Below, in pieces: positions 44,246 through 55,349 of a stretch of DNA of 64,000 bases; position 1 is the stretch's first letter; every line of letters begins with the position of its first letter. The notes below the pieces were generated by a model. It did not search any database. It was not told the DNA's origin and saw nothing but the letters and a program-made list of their open reading frames with translations. Source of the DNA: Oscheius onirici. Lineage: Eukaryota > Nematoda > Chromadorea > Rhabditida > Rhabditidae. The DNA lies in assembly GCA_932521025.1 (NCBI GenBank), contig OW051471.1, positions 4,402,001 to 4,466,000 on the forward strand, given 5' to 3'. The translations under genes were made by a program, and so were the position numbers.

Positions 44246-47200
44246 CTAGACATTCTGGTTAGATACCTCTTCGACCAGCTTCATCCGTCGACTGGAAGTC
44301 ACATCCCAGAACTTGACTGTGCCCTCTTTACAGACAGACGTCAAGAGAGGTCGTCCTTGAGTCAGTCCGGTCAGACACATTCCCTGGATGTAACTGTTAT
44401 GGGCCTTCAGTTCGAGGTGGTCTCTCTTGTAGTCAGTCAGAGAGAATTTCATGATATTCTGAACAGATTCAATAAACAGAAGAGCACTTTCTAACAGACC
44501 ATGTCTTTTCCACTGGAAAACAGCTGACCGAGATAGGCCACGGTGCAAGTGACATTGTCGTAGTGAGGAGGTGTGAATTCGACAGCTGCCTCGTGAACTC
44601 CTTCTCCTAAAAAAACTCTTTTTCTTGATTTGGGTGTACAATACCTCGTGGACTGACTTCGTATGCTTTGACGTAATGATCTCTACTTCCAGTAAAGACA
44701 AACGGAACTCCTTCTTCGTTGTTGGTGACAGAGAGACATGAGACTTCAGATCTGAACCGTTCGATCAGTTTGTCCTTCAATATGTTTTACTTTGGACTGT
44801 GTGCTGCTCCTCCGAGACGACCGAACGACGCCCATTTTTGAGCATCCCATATTCTGACGTCTCCGGCAAAAGTCGTGAACAGGAAACGACCCAGACTGTC
44901 AACCTCTGCCGCGTTCACCATTGTTTCTAAGAAGGGCATCGTGTTTTGTCTGGAGCCAACGGGTCCCCCATCGCCTGAAATTGTTGAATCTCCTCGGGGA
45001 GTCCCTAACTACTCAAAACAAAGCCAAAGATAACTAACCTTCGATGACTTGACCACTGGATTGTAAGACACGAATACAATTCTGTGTTCTCAGATCCCAG
45101 ACTCTTACTTGGTACATGGAAACAGTCAAGGCCAGATGAGACTGGGGAACAAATTTGACAGCATGGACATTGTTCGGATGAACTCCCAGTGTCTTGATCT
45201 CTTGACCAGAAGTAAGATCCCATAACTTGGCTGTTCGATCTATATGAAACTGATTTCTGTAGAAGATGAACCGTTACCCTTGGAGCCGGATAACAAAAAG
45301 TCGTTGGTAGCTGCGACTGAAGAGATACTCTTCGAGTGTCCATCGAGAGTATGAGTTCGAGTAACCACTCGACTGTTCAGATTATTCTTGACCTGTACTA
45401 TTCGACCTTGCTTCCTGGAAAAGACTTCGGTTAATAGTCTTGTTGGTCAGACGGGGTAACCAAGTGAGTGGCTACGATAGAATTACTACAACTATGATCG
45501 ATTAAAACGATTAAAGCAACATAACATCAAAACTGAGTAATGAAAGTTAGAGCCAACCGATTAATGAGTGAGCTTGGAGAAGCTTCTGCCGACCAGGCTG
45601 GCACCAATCGGGCAAAGACGGACTTTTGTGTTGGTCGTGGCGGTTCTTCGGTCTCGGTCAGGGAAGGTAGACGACCGGCTGATCGCATTCGAGTCAGGCT
45701 GAAAGACACGAAACAGGACTAAACGAACGAGAAGAGAAGGCAGACCCGTTGCGAAGAGGCAGAGGCGGTGGAAGAGTTGGACGAGACGTTGACGGACCAA
45801 TTGTGGCACGAACACGAGTATTACGATGGAAAGGAGGATGAGTGGCGGATGAAGAAGAAGGAAGGGGGACACTGAATGAGAATCGGCAATCATACAAGCG
45901 GTTAAACATGCAAAAGAGGCAAAAGAGGAGATAGAAGAACTCACAACTTTCTTCTGTCTTTCTTCTCCTCATCATTTGGAATCTGATCACCGATCGGTTT
46001 CTCCTGGTCAGGCATGGGATACAACAGTTCCTCTACATTTGATGTTCTTCTACGAATCTTGTAGTGTCCATCAGACGATTCTAAACTGTACTCCTCTGAT
46101 TTTCGAATTACAAGCCTGTGTTGGTAGGAGACGGGTTGTCGTGTCGAAGCGACGGAGATCGATGTCTATTACGGAGTCCCTTCTCGCGCACATCTTCTAG
46201 ATCGTTAGCTAAAATGGATGGTCAACGCATCGGTCATTCTGAGGCTGATGTCACTTCACGTGCTCTTCGGCTCCGTAAACAGCCTACTCTTTCCCTCTTA
46301 ATCCCCTTCGTCTAAAAAGAGACGCACTCTCATCTCATTCGCCATTCTCTGTATAATTTTCCGGGAAGAGGCTGGACGTGACAGCCTGACAATGTCCTCA
46401 CTCACATCATTTATCTGATGGCTCGAAAGAGCAGAGGACAATTTGATTCTCGAGTCAGATACTCTCGTGTTCGAAGATTGTTCCCCAGTAATTAAAGCCC
46501 GCCTTCAAAACCTACCAAGGTCCTTGTCTCCTCCTTCGATTATCTCACTGAGCAGCTGCTGGCTCATGAAAGACTGCTGTTCCAATTGTTGAATTCGTGC
46601 CTCGAGTTCCTGAAAAATACCTCGTTCGTTTCGGTTCTGCGCTTTTCTGATGGATGTCTTCACTCTCTCGTCCGCATTTTCCTCATTCCCAAAGTTCTAA
46701 TTGATTGCCAAACTCTAAAATGAAGGAATCGAAATCACGCAAACACACCCTCTACATGACAGCCGTGCTCTGGGCCCTCTTTTACTAGCAGTCTTCCCGC
46801 TTTTTTTCTCCCCTCAGTTCCATTTAAATACTACTCGTCACAGCTTGACTAGCCCTAAAAAGAATCAGCTGCTTCTGATCCCCCTCTGGAAGCATCTCAT
46901 ACTCATAAACATCCCATTTTGTCTCTTGTTTTCGTTCCTTCTCCTGTCCCCGAGGAATCAGACTATCTGTCCAATTATCAAATTAAACTTACCATCTTGG
47001 TTGCTCTCAGATTGGCAGCTGAGACTCCGTTTTCCATACATTGGATATAGAGATGTTGTACGAGGTATTTGGCCTCGACAACGTTCACAACTCCGTCCAG
47101 TATTCCGTCGATATTCGTCGTGTCCAATCCGTCCATCTCTTCCTGAAAGTCTTTAAATATTTGGGAAGTGGATACATGTCCAATCTCAAGCAATTGCTAT

Positions 47201-50200
47201 TATGAAGGCGGTCCTTGGAGACGTCGAATTTGTCACAAATAGACGGCCAAGGCTGTTTGGCCCTGGTCAAGTGAACTCCCTTAGCTCTTCTCTCAAACAA
47301 AGCTACTCGACCACACATCCAATTAAGTCCGTGTTTTCAGAGAGAGATATCCCCTCTTTTCGTTGCCGAGGAGACTCACTATAATTCCCTCTCGAGGTGT
47401 TTACAGCCCTACAAATCCCTTTCTATTCTTGTAACAGGCACAAGTACTGTACTGCGTTCTATTTCTGGGACCAATTTCCCCATCTCTCCGGACATCATTA
47501 CCTCTTTCGCTCTCGCGTCCTTTAATCATGTAGAAGAGGAGAAGAAAGATCAAGATTGTTGACCCTAATTGTTGTGAAAAAGAAAGAGCCGAGGGGCTGT
47601 TGACATGCCTTCCTCTCTCCCTCAACCCATGTGACTCGATTGCTCCACTCTCTATATTAAGACTCATCCCATTCTCAGTGGGAAACTTCCTACCGCAATT
47701 GGATCCCTTCTCCCTCAGAAGAGGCTGTTTTCTTCTCATCCTTAGACGATCATCTGACAATAACACCGCTAAAAACAAAAGACTCATAAATCGGCTTTTC
47801 ACGCCCGAGCGCACTTGACTCGCCTCTGTTCGTGGGGACGACATGCAATTTACCGTTTTTGAGCAGAAGCAGCTGAATTATTCAGTGTTGTTTCCGTTCG
47901 GGGCAGTAAACAATCGATTGGACTCTAAGATTAGAGCCCTTCTCTCAATTCCAATCATCCAAAGGAACCCCATTCCGTTTATAGCGAGACAAAAAGGCTT
48001 TCCGGTCCACTTCTTCTCCGAGAACTGAATCAGCCTTTTGTTACAGCATGAAACATTTTCTTGATGTGCTTGTGTGTGGCCGAGACTCTACACACATCTG
48101 TGCTGTAATCAGCTCCTACAGCTGTTCGCTCCTCTTCTTTTTATCGCCTCCTTCGAAAATCTCCCTCTATTCCGAGAAGAGGAAATTGTGTCCGTTTCCT
48201 TTCTGTCCAAGTTACCGATATAGCTTGCCGATCACAAGTGTGACTAATTGCAGAAAGAAGATCCAAATAGCGTATCGTGATTAGAAGAGTATTCTCGCGA
48301 CAACAATGGCAGAACCCCAACGAGCCGGCAGCATCGGTACCGATAGAAAACGGTCCAGTGTCCAGATGAAGGTTGTTTAATATGTCTGGAGATTCTTACT
48401 TTATCCAAATTCCAGACAAATTTCATGGGCGAGAAGACGGGTATGAAGCACATTTTGACTGCTCCATCACAAAGTCATTCCAGAATGACGCCCGGTGGAC
48501 AAGTATTGTTCCAGACAGAACAAGTGTGAAACTCGAGACTTTAGGTGTTTCTCTGTGTGATGGGATCAGTCATCAGTCTGGCTATATGTTGTTGGATCGC
48601 CGTCTTGAGCAAAGAATCCGGCTGGCGGAAAGTCGTTTTTGCCGGAGGAGCAGCTGCTTGTTCCATTATGTTCGGATTTCTGGCCATTATGACCGCCAAA
48701 CGTGCCAAACAGTCAGTTTAACGTCGCAAAGACAATTCTAGTCTATTCTAGTCCACAAGAGCCAGAACCTCTCCCCGACCTCTCTCAACGTCGATCAACC
48801 ATTGGAGCTCGAGTGAGCAAAAGGTCAATTGCTGCAGCTGGAATCGGTGGATCGGAAGACAGTCCGTCCCAAGTTTTGGTCGTGGACGGCAAATCGCGTC
48901 CGTCTCTCACAGTTGCTTGACTCTCTCTTTCTTTTCACTTGTAATACTCTGTTTTCTCATTGTTGTTTCTATCCCATATCGCGTGTGCTTCCTGTTCTGT
49001 ACATTGAGTCGTAGCCCAGTAAAACCGACCTTGTTCTCGTCCAGAGCGACAATTTGTCCCTGAACCTCCGTTATTTGTTCCTGGATATACGACTTCTTCT
49101 GGTTGCAGTTGTCAATCTGTTCCGTCAGATCGTCTCTTTCTACGACTTCCATTGTGGAGACGAATTTGGCTTCGAGCGAGGCAATTTCATCGGTCAGACG
49201 ATGTCTCTCCTCCACCAGTCGATTCAATTCGTCTTCCATCTTGTTCGTCGTCTGTTTCCGACTAATCATCGCTGCCAGCTAAAATTTACGTCAACTCATA
49301 CATTCAAGAAGACGAACCTTCTTTTCAATGATGGCCCATTTGAGCTTGGCCAATTTCGGCGAGAATTGGACTTGAGGCGGCGGTTGGTTCCTAGTCATGG
49401 CAGCGGTTCTTCCAACAATTCTCGATGTGACTGGAGTCTTTGCTTGCCTGTTCATCTGAATATTTTTGATCATATGTTCTCTGTTATATCACAAACCTTT
49501 TCCTGATCTTTCTGCTGTCGACGAAGTCGTTGGATTTCCTCATTGGTTCTCTTGATGAACTGTTCTCTCTGTCGATCCTTGCTTTCCAACTGACGAATCT
49601 TGTTGTCTTTCTGTCTCGAATCTTTGTCCAAAGTGGCCAACTTCTTGGCATTGGCTATAGCTTGCTGTTGACCTCTCTTGACTTCTTCCTTCAACTTCTT
49701 CACCAAATCCACTTTGTTCCTCTTCAAATCCGCCAATTCCCCTTGGAACTTGGCTATCTGTTCTCGGTCCTTCTGCTGTCTAACTTGCATCATTTTGTGC
49801 TCTTTTTCGACAGACTGTAGCTTCCGGAATTCTGTTCTCATGTCAGCCAGTTTCCGCTCATATTCTTCTCGTATCCTTTTGGCTTGTTCTTGACTGGCCT
49901 TGTCCTCCTTCTTTCCCAATTTTTCGGCCAGAATACGATCTCTTTCCGCCTCAGTATGCTGAATTCTCAAGGAGAGCTCTGTCAGTTTCCTCTCATAAGT
50001 CAATCGGACTTCTTGCAGTCGTCTCTCAGATCTCTCCAATTCGTTGATCAGTCTCTCCTTGATATTGATCTCCGTCTGTAGATCATTCAGATCGTCTCTC
50101 AGTGCTGCAGCTTCTTTCGTCTCTCCCAAAGAATCCTCCTCATCTTCGTCTTCTTCATCTAGATCAATGTCATCTGTATCGTTACTCGTCTCATCATCTC

Positions 50201-52230
50201 CATCGTCCGTCGTTGATACGTAGTCCGAAGTCGGCATATCCGGATTCGTACTCTTCTTCATCTTCTCAATATCAGCCTTTGCTTCCTCGATCAGCTGTTT
50301 CTGATTGAACGAGAATGGCGAGAAAGGCGAACTGTCCGATCCCAAGGCAGTTGCAGATATCGATACCCCATTCGCTAGTGCCGTCGCCTTCCATTTTTGC
50401 ATCTGAACTACTGTTTCTACCGAAAAACGAGGTTTTACCTCTTTTCTGAGCTGATCAGATGTAGCCTGAGACTCGTAAAGAGACGATCGAAGTGTCTCGA
50501 CTTCCTCAATGTACTTTCTCATCAATCCCTGCACAGCATCTTCTCCTCCCTCTGTCGGAATCGTAGTCAATCCGTCCGCTTTGGCCAACAATTCCACGTT
50601 TCTGTTCCTCAAAATCTCATTGGTCTCTTGGAGTGTTTTCACTCTGGATCGTAGTCTGTTGACTTCTTCCTAAACCATTCTGATTCATTTTAACAGAAAA
50701 TGAACAAACCGTGAGAAGAACGTTCTCATGATACTGATCGTTGACAATCTCGGATCCATCCGCCGTAACGGCCCTTCTTCCTTGTTTGTACTCGAGCAGT
50801 TCCATCTCCAGACTGGCTATCCGCGAGCGTAGTTCTCCGATGACTTTGGAAGACTTGTCCTGGTTGGCGACGACCTTGTTCTTGATATTCTTGGCTCGAT
50901 TCGCGTATTTCATCGTGTTCAGAGTCTCGACAAAATCGCAGTCACTCGGAGAAATGCAGGCAATCATCAGTGTTCGACTGTTGCCACCCAGAGAGTCTTG
51001 TAGTAGTCGCGTCAATTTTGAGTCACGATACGGCACGTGGCTCACTTTGCCACTGGCTCCTCCTAGAGCACTTATTACGTTTCCCAAGGCTAGCTGAAAA
51101 ATAGGCAAAATTCTACCTACAATTTATACTTACCAGTCCACTATTGATACTGATCCCTTCCTTCGCTCGATCTCCCGTGGCTCCAGTCCTTTTTAGTCTT
51201 TCCGAACCGGCCAAATCCACAAAATGGAATTTGGCTGACAGACTCTCAACTTCAGTCTCTCCCTAAACATTCTCTTAGAGTTAAAAACTAGAAACCTCAC
51301 AGTTGTCTCTCCTTCCAATGGAGCGATCGGAACGACTCTCTGTTGCTTGACTACCAAAGTAAAGATGGCATGCGATCTGGACGACTGATCGTTCATACTT
51401 GTCGCCGCAACTGTTCTATTCAACGAGCCGTTTTTCAGGATTTCAAGGGTCTAAACTCGGTTCAGTTACTCGTTAACGGATTGTTTACAGTGTGTAGATC
51501 GGCGACAGCTCGGTTGGTGACTCCATGAAGGTAGATTTCTCCTCGTGAGTCTTCGTGTATCCGAATATTGACACTGTTATATCTATCATCTGACAGTAGA
51601 TCTATCACTTCCTCGTTGTACAACTAAAATACACTCTCTCTATTATAGACTCTTCAAAAGAACCTCGACAAACTGTACGCCGACCTCGAAAATGGGTTCT
51701 GCCACCTCATTCTCCGCCGCTTTTGTCTTACATTCGACAATCTGTCGAAAGACGTGAGAAATAGCTCGAGGAATGACTCCAATCGATCTCTCGTCCAAAA
51801 TGTGGCTGTCAAAGGCGGTTCCCATTGTAAATGTTTTGCCGGATCCCGTCTGAGATAATCAGTCTGATCCCGACTGGAAAGGATTACCTGTCCGTATGCC
51901 AAAACAGTCGCGTTATATCCCTCGAAAAGGCCATTGACCAACTTTTCGATGCAGTTTTCGTAGATGGTTTCTTGTCGAGTTGAAGTGTCGTAGACGAAGT
52001 CGTAAGTGAATGATTTGTCGGCTCCGATAGTGACCTTTGAAGGCGATTATTAGTCATCATCGTGACAAACCTGTGGTTCATTTGGAATGACTACTGTACA
52101 AATACGGCTTCCTTCTATCTTTTCTCTATTATTTTGTGGACGAATCCTGAATTCTCTGTGTTCTCAATATTCTCTGGACAAACCTGAGAGCAACTTGGAC
52201 GGTTGAGGCATCTCCTTGACCATTTTCCAT
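44246..52230 (-). CDS. KIF21: Kinesin-4 family motor KIF21
   Basis: KIF21 is a plus-end kinesin that pauses and limits microtubule growth; it has a motor, a coiled coil and C-terminal WD40 repeats. Start [20 protein letters not shown]. Motor motifs: [12 protein letters not shown] (P-loop, split by an intron), [12 protein letters not shown] (switch I), [20 protein letters not shown] (switch II), and [21 protein letters not shown] long coiled coil follows (about 49500-50650) with an acidic insert, [20 protein letters not shown]. Family stretches include [13 protein letters not shown], and KSVFARLV in the linker (about 45620). WD40 repeats run at about 44250-45420, with [17 protein letters not shown] near the end. 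An acceptor lies 6 nt before the ATG. An alternative upstream Met exists at 52392. Most exon joins in 45400-46700 are approximate. One 1.9-kb intron contains another gene. Confidence 0.87.
48306..48920 (+). CDS. Two-pass membrane protein nested in a KIF21 intron, unrecognised
   Basis: This gene lies on the opposite strand to KIF21, inside its intron of about 47150-49030. Start [20 protein letters not shown], then after a 45-nt intron [20 protein letters not shown] and [10 protein letters not shown] 47-nt intron leads to helix 1, [20 protein letters not shown], a short loop SKESGWRK, and helix 2, [20 protein letters not shown]. The basic end TAKRAK is followed by a cytosolic tail ([20 protein letters not shown], then [10 protein letters not shown]) ending SLTVA. 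About 155 residues. All splice joins keep frame and use standard GT-AG sites. The family is not recognised. Confidence 0.6.
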
Positions 52231-52392
52231 TCCCAACTGTGTTCACTCCTCAGTCAGTTCATAAAGAGATCTGGAATGTTCTGATCAACCTCTTGGAATA
52301 GAAGAGAAAAGTGTCGAAATGTATTGAAGAAGAGGGAAACTCAGTGCACGACCTTGGCTCGCATCGACCAGATTCGCGTTAGGACCTGCCAT

Positions 52393-53119
52393 AATTGGAT
52401 CAGCTCGATGGATTATTAATGGGCTATGACAAACAGCTGTCAACTTTCAACAAGAACTCATTTTCTTTCTTTTTATCCGTTTTAATACAGGAGAATATGT
52501 AGGTATTCTGCTAGAAACTGTGTCTATCTCAATGGAATTTGTGTTCGACTGATTGAGGTATTTCGAAACAGTCAAAAGTGGCACAATAGACAAGTCAGAA
52601 AACTGTTTGGACAGTAGACGGGAAGCCGCTGGGATCGGGCGTGTTGGTGGCAAAAAGTCATCTGAAAGGATGGTTCAGCGCGTCTGATAGCGGCCAGTAT
52701 CAAAGCTTTCCGTTCGTGTGAATAAGCGCCGCCGAATTTTTAAGTAGGCTTCGTTCGCTCCGCGCAAAGATAAATATATGCAACCGGCTGGCTGATGAAG
52801 AAAAGGCCGTTCCATTGTGAGGAGGGAGACTGATCATCCAAGACGAACGACGTAAATCTAAAGAATTGATGAGTGTGAAAGAAACAGCTGTCTCAGTCTT
52901 GTTCAACTCTAGAGGCTGTCAGTTGGAAACATTCTTGCCCATTCAAACTCATTTTTCAGTAAAATCGACAAGATACCAGTCGTCTACGACGGCTGTCACC
53001 GCCCTTGCGCTTGTACGGAACAACTTCTGTACAAGTTCTGATTACCAAACCCTATCAAAAACTCTTTACTATCCCAAGTTCAAAACTAACTATCTTATCT
53101 TGACGATTTCTGACTTGTC
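52393..53119. other. KIF21 upstream region
   Basis: No repeat or convincing gene is recognised. Short frames on both strands (52447-52653, 52700-52906, 52866-53126) have no domain or signal. The TATA-like GATAAATATATGC near 52770 could be promoter sequence. Confidence 0.35.
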
Positions 53120-53208
53120 CATTTGAGGTCCCGGACAAAAACAAACAAACAAACATCCATCCAAACAGAATCCGCGATAGACACCATTGCGCTTTAGATA
53201 GTTTAGAA
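53120..53208 (-). repeat. SINE-related fragment, copy D
   Basis: Reverse of the GTTTGTTTGTCCGGGACC..CTAAAGCGCAATGG core seen in the SINE copies, with extra CAAA repeats. The tRNA half is absent. Confidence 0.6.
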
Positions 53209-53317
53209 ATGAGACTAGTAAACTAGTTGCCTCGTCTTTATAAATTGTTTGGTTGAGCTGAGTTTCCTTCTTATCTCAAAGATCGAAAAAGGACTTGAAG
53301 ACCTTAACTGAGCTTAC

Positions 53318-53480
53318 TTAGAATTTCATCATCTTCTTCGAGGCGGCTAGAGCAATGACCATCTGCTCAGTTGTTCCAACGGCAACCAATCGAAAACAAA
53401 TTATTAGACACTGAAGAGCAAATTACCTGTGAACGGTTTTCTTCTGACCTATTTGATAGATGCGGTCATACGCTTGAGCC
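53318..53480 (-). pseudogene. C-terminal remnant of a SNF2-type helicase with broken splice acceptor
   Basis: Two pieces read as the last helicase motif of SNF2-family ATPases: AQAYDRIYQIGQKKTVHR (about 53438-53480), then LVAVGTTEQMVIALAASKKM with a stop at 53318-53320. The RIYQIGQ..VHRLV..GT.EQ pattern resembles TTF2/lodestar-type proteins. The intron between them ends TTTTCG where TTTTCAG is expected, so the acceptor appears lost by a one-base deletion. No upstream helicase exons are found in the preceding 700 bp. It looks like a non-functional tail left after rearrangement. Confidence 0.65.
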
Positions 53481-54130
53481 TTAAACCAATGGTTCCACAA
53501 ATTTAAATTGAAGTAAAACCAATTGCTCCACAAATTTAAACTTTAAAAAAACCCATCGAGAGTAGGGTCAGCAGTGGAGGGACACCATAGATATAAGCTG
53601 TAGTTCAGATTTCAGAGGCATTCCCGTCCACCTACCCCTCCAGTCAAGTTCTGATTTGCTAGTCTGAACTGTACCGAAACCCGGCACTCGGGTGAAGACT
53701 GGGGCGTGTGAAGTAGCGTTAATGACTGGTCTATTTTGTTCGATTCAACTTTTTGTGTCTGCTTCCCGAAACCCTGTAAACACGAACTGGGTCAATGAAA
53801 GGTATCAGGTACGAAGGACTTTCCCTTTTCAGAACTCGTCGACTGTTTCTCTCAAATAGTCCAAATTAGACTGTTGTCGTCGACTTGACCGAAGTGGCCT
53901 GTTGACTTTGACCCTGCATCACGAGTCTGTCTATTGTAATGTTTGTACTGCCGAATACTTTGTGTATGCCATAGCTTACATAAAATACCATGACTGGTTC
54001 CTGTATTGAGATCGATAAACGTCCAAAGTTGACAGTCTTCGGTCAAGCGCGAATCTTGTGACCATTTGAACCTGACAATAGTCTTTAATCAGAACTGACC
54101 TTGGACATAATTGAGCGAACGACCAATGTG
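53481..54130. other. Intergenic with a short tandem duplication
   Basis: A direct repeat of a CCACAAATTTAAA stretch lies at 53490-53545. The rest shows no gene or repeat family; several short frames are unsupported. Confidence 0.35.
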
Positions 54131-54137
54131 TTTTCCC

Positions 54138-54145
54138 TATAAAAG
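54138..54145 (+). promoter_or_regulatory. TATA box of glycine-rich gene
   Basis: TATAAAAG lies 34 nt before the start codon at 54172. With the usual 25-32 nt spacing, transcription would start a few bases before the ATG. This gene lacks the splice-acceptor site found at most other starts. Confidence 0.6.
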
Positions 54146-54171
54146 GGTCGACTATCACATCAGATGAGAAA

Positions 54172-54804
54172 ATGATAACGCGACTACTCCTTTGTCTAGT
54201 TTGCTTTTGTGCTTCCGTAACTATCGCCCAATGTGAGTCGATTTCTTTGTGAAATAAATCCAGCTAATTGCAGGGGGATGGGGCCCACCGTGGGGATTCA
54301 ATCCATGGCATCATCACCACCACCATCCCGGAGGTGGATGGGGAGGTCCCGGAGGCTGGAATAGAGGCGGCGGAGGAGGAGGCAATTGGAACGGAGGAGG
54401 TGGTCAAGGAGGCTGGGGAGGTTCGTATTACCGGTTTCATGACTCTCAAAACTGGTTAAAACGCTAACTTCTGACAGTTTAACAATTCTCTGATATCCTT
54501 GTTACAGTCATTTTTCAGGTAATGGAGGTGGTCAAGGAGGGTGGGGAGGCGGACAAAATGGTGGAGGGGGTTGGGGAGGTACGCTTTTCTGAAAAAAAAA
54601 TCTATGATAATTTCAGGTAACCAAGGAGGGGGAGGCAATGGTGGAGGACGAGGCGGTATGTTTCTCTAGAAAAGTAAAACAAATCTTTTCAGGAAATGGC
54701 GGAGGTCGTGGTGGTGGCGGAGGACATCGAGGTAAAGTTGATCTAAAAACTCCCACTCATCTATTCCAGGCGGAGGAGGCGGTGGAAATTGGGGCGGAAA
54801 ATGA
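54172..54804 (+). CDS. Glycine-rich secreted protein, antimicrobial- or structure-like
   Basis: MITRLLLCLVCFCASVTIAQ is the signal peptide. The mature part starts WGWGPPWGFNPWHHHHHHPG and continues as GGWGG/GGGN repeats over several small exons, ending GNWGGK. About 150 residues. The repeat exons are all bounded by short introns (about 40-60 nt) that interrupt a Gly codon in the same phase, so exons can be gained or lost without a frame change. Composition resembles nematode glycine-rich peptides of the cnc/nlp group and some cuticle or eggshell proteins; function is inferred only. A minimal ATG-AGA-AAA-TGA frame at 54164-54175 overlaps the true start. Confidence 0.72.
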
Positions 54805-55349
54805 AGAAACGACGACGATGTCAGTGATTGATGTAAACAAGCCTTTTGACTTACTTTTTATTCTTATTTCCGGAATGTCTCCGGTAGAACATGAATTTTA
54901 AAAATCATCCGAAAGGACGCTTACAAACTGAGAACGAAACTTACTTAGAATACTGACTACGAGAGAGATGTAAAGAAGACGACAATAAAACACTTCTACA
55001 AAAGAAGGGAGAGATACTAGCAAATAGATATTAAATGGAAAAGATATACAGTTGCCACGCGTCACATTACTACAATTTCTCAAAAATGCACAAGTATGCA
55101 CCCATGTCGTATGTGTGGTATATACAGAGCGATAGTGAGGTAGTGGCATGTGTCCCGGAAGACAGAAAAGGAGAGACAGAGCACCAGCGGAGATACGCGG
55201 TCACATCGTTAATTCGCACGGGTATCACAGACAATGCACTACCCAATACAATGGAAGAGAGATTCGAAAAAGAAGGGAAGACCGAACCAGTAAACAGAGT
55301 GGAAACTAACCAACTAAGCTCTAGGGAAGGGTATGGATCAGTTTCTGGA
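54805..55349. other. Interval between glycine-rich gene and CNOT6
   Basis: Contains the 3' sides of both converging genes. An open frame at 55035-55379 is antisense to the CNOT6 end and unsupported. Nothing else recognised. Confidence 0.4.

Noticed and set aside
47401-47844. Minus-strand 147-residue frame inside a KIF21 intron
   Set aside because: It has a possible hydrophobic segment but no acceptor, splice pattern or similarity; composition is not gene-like.
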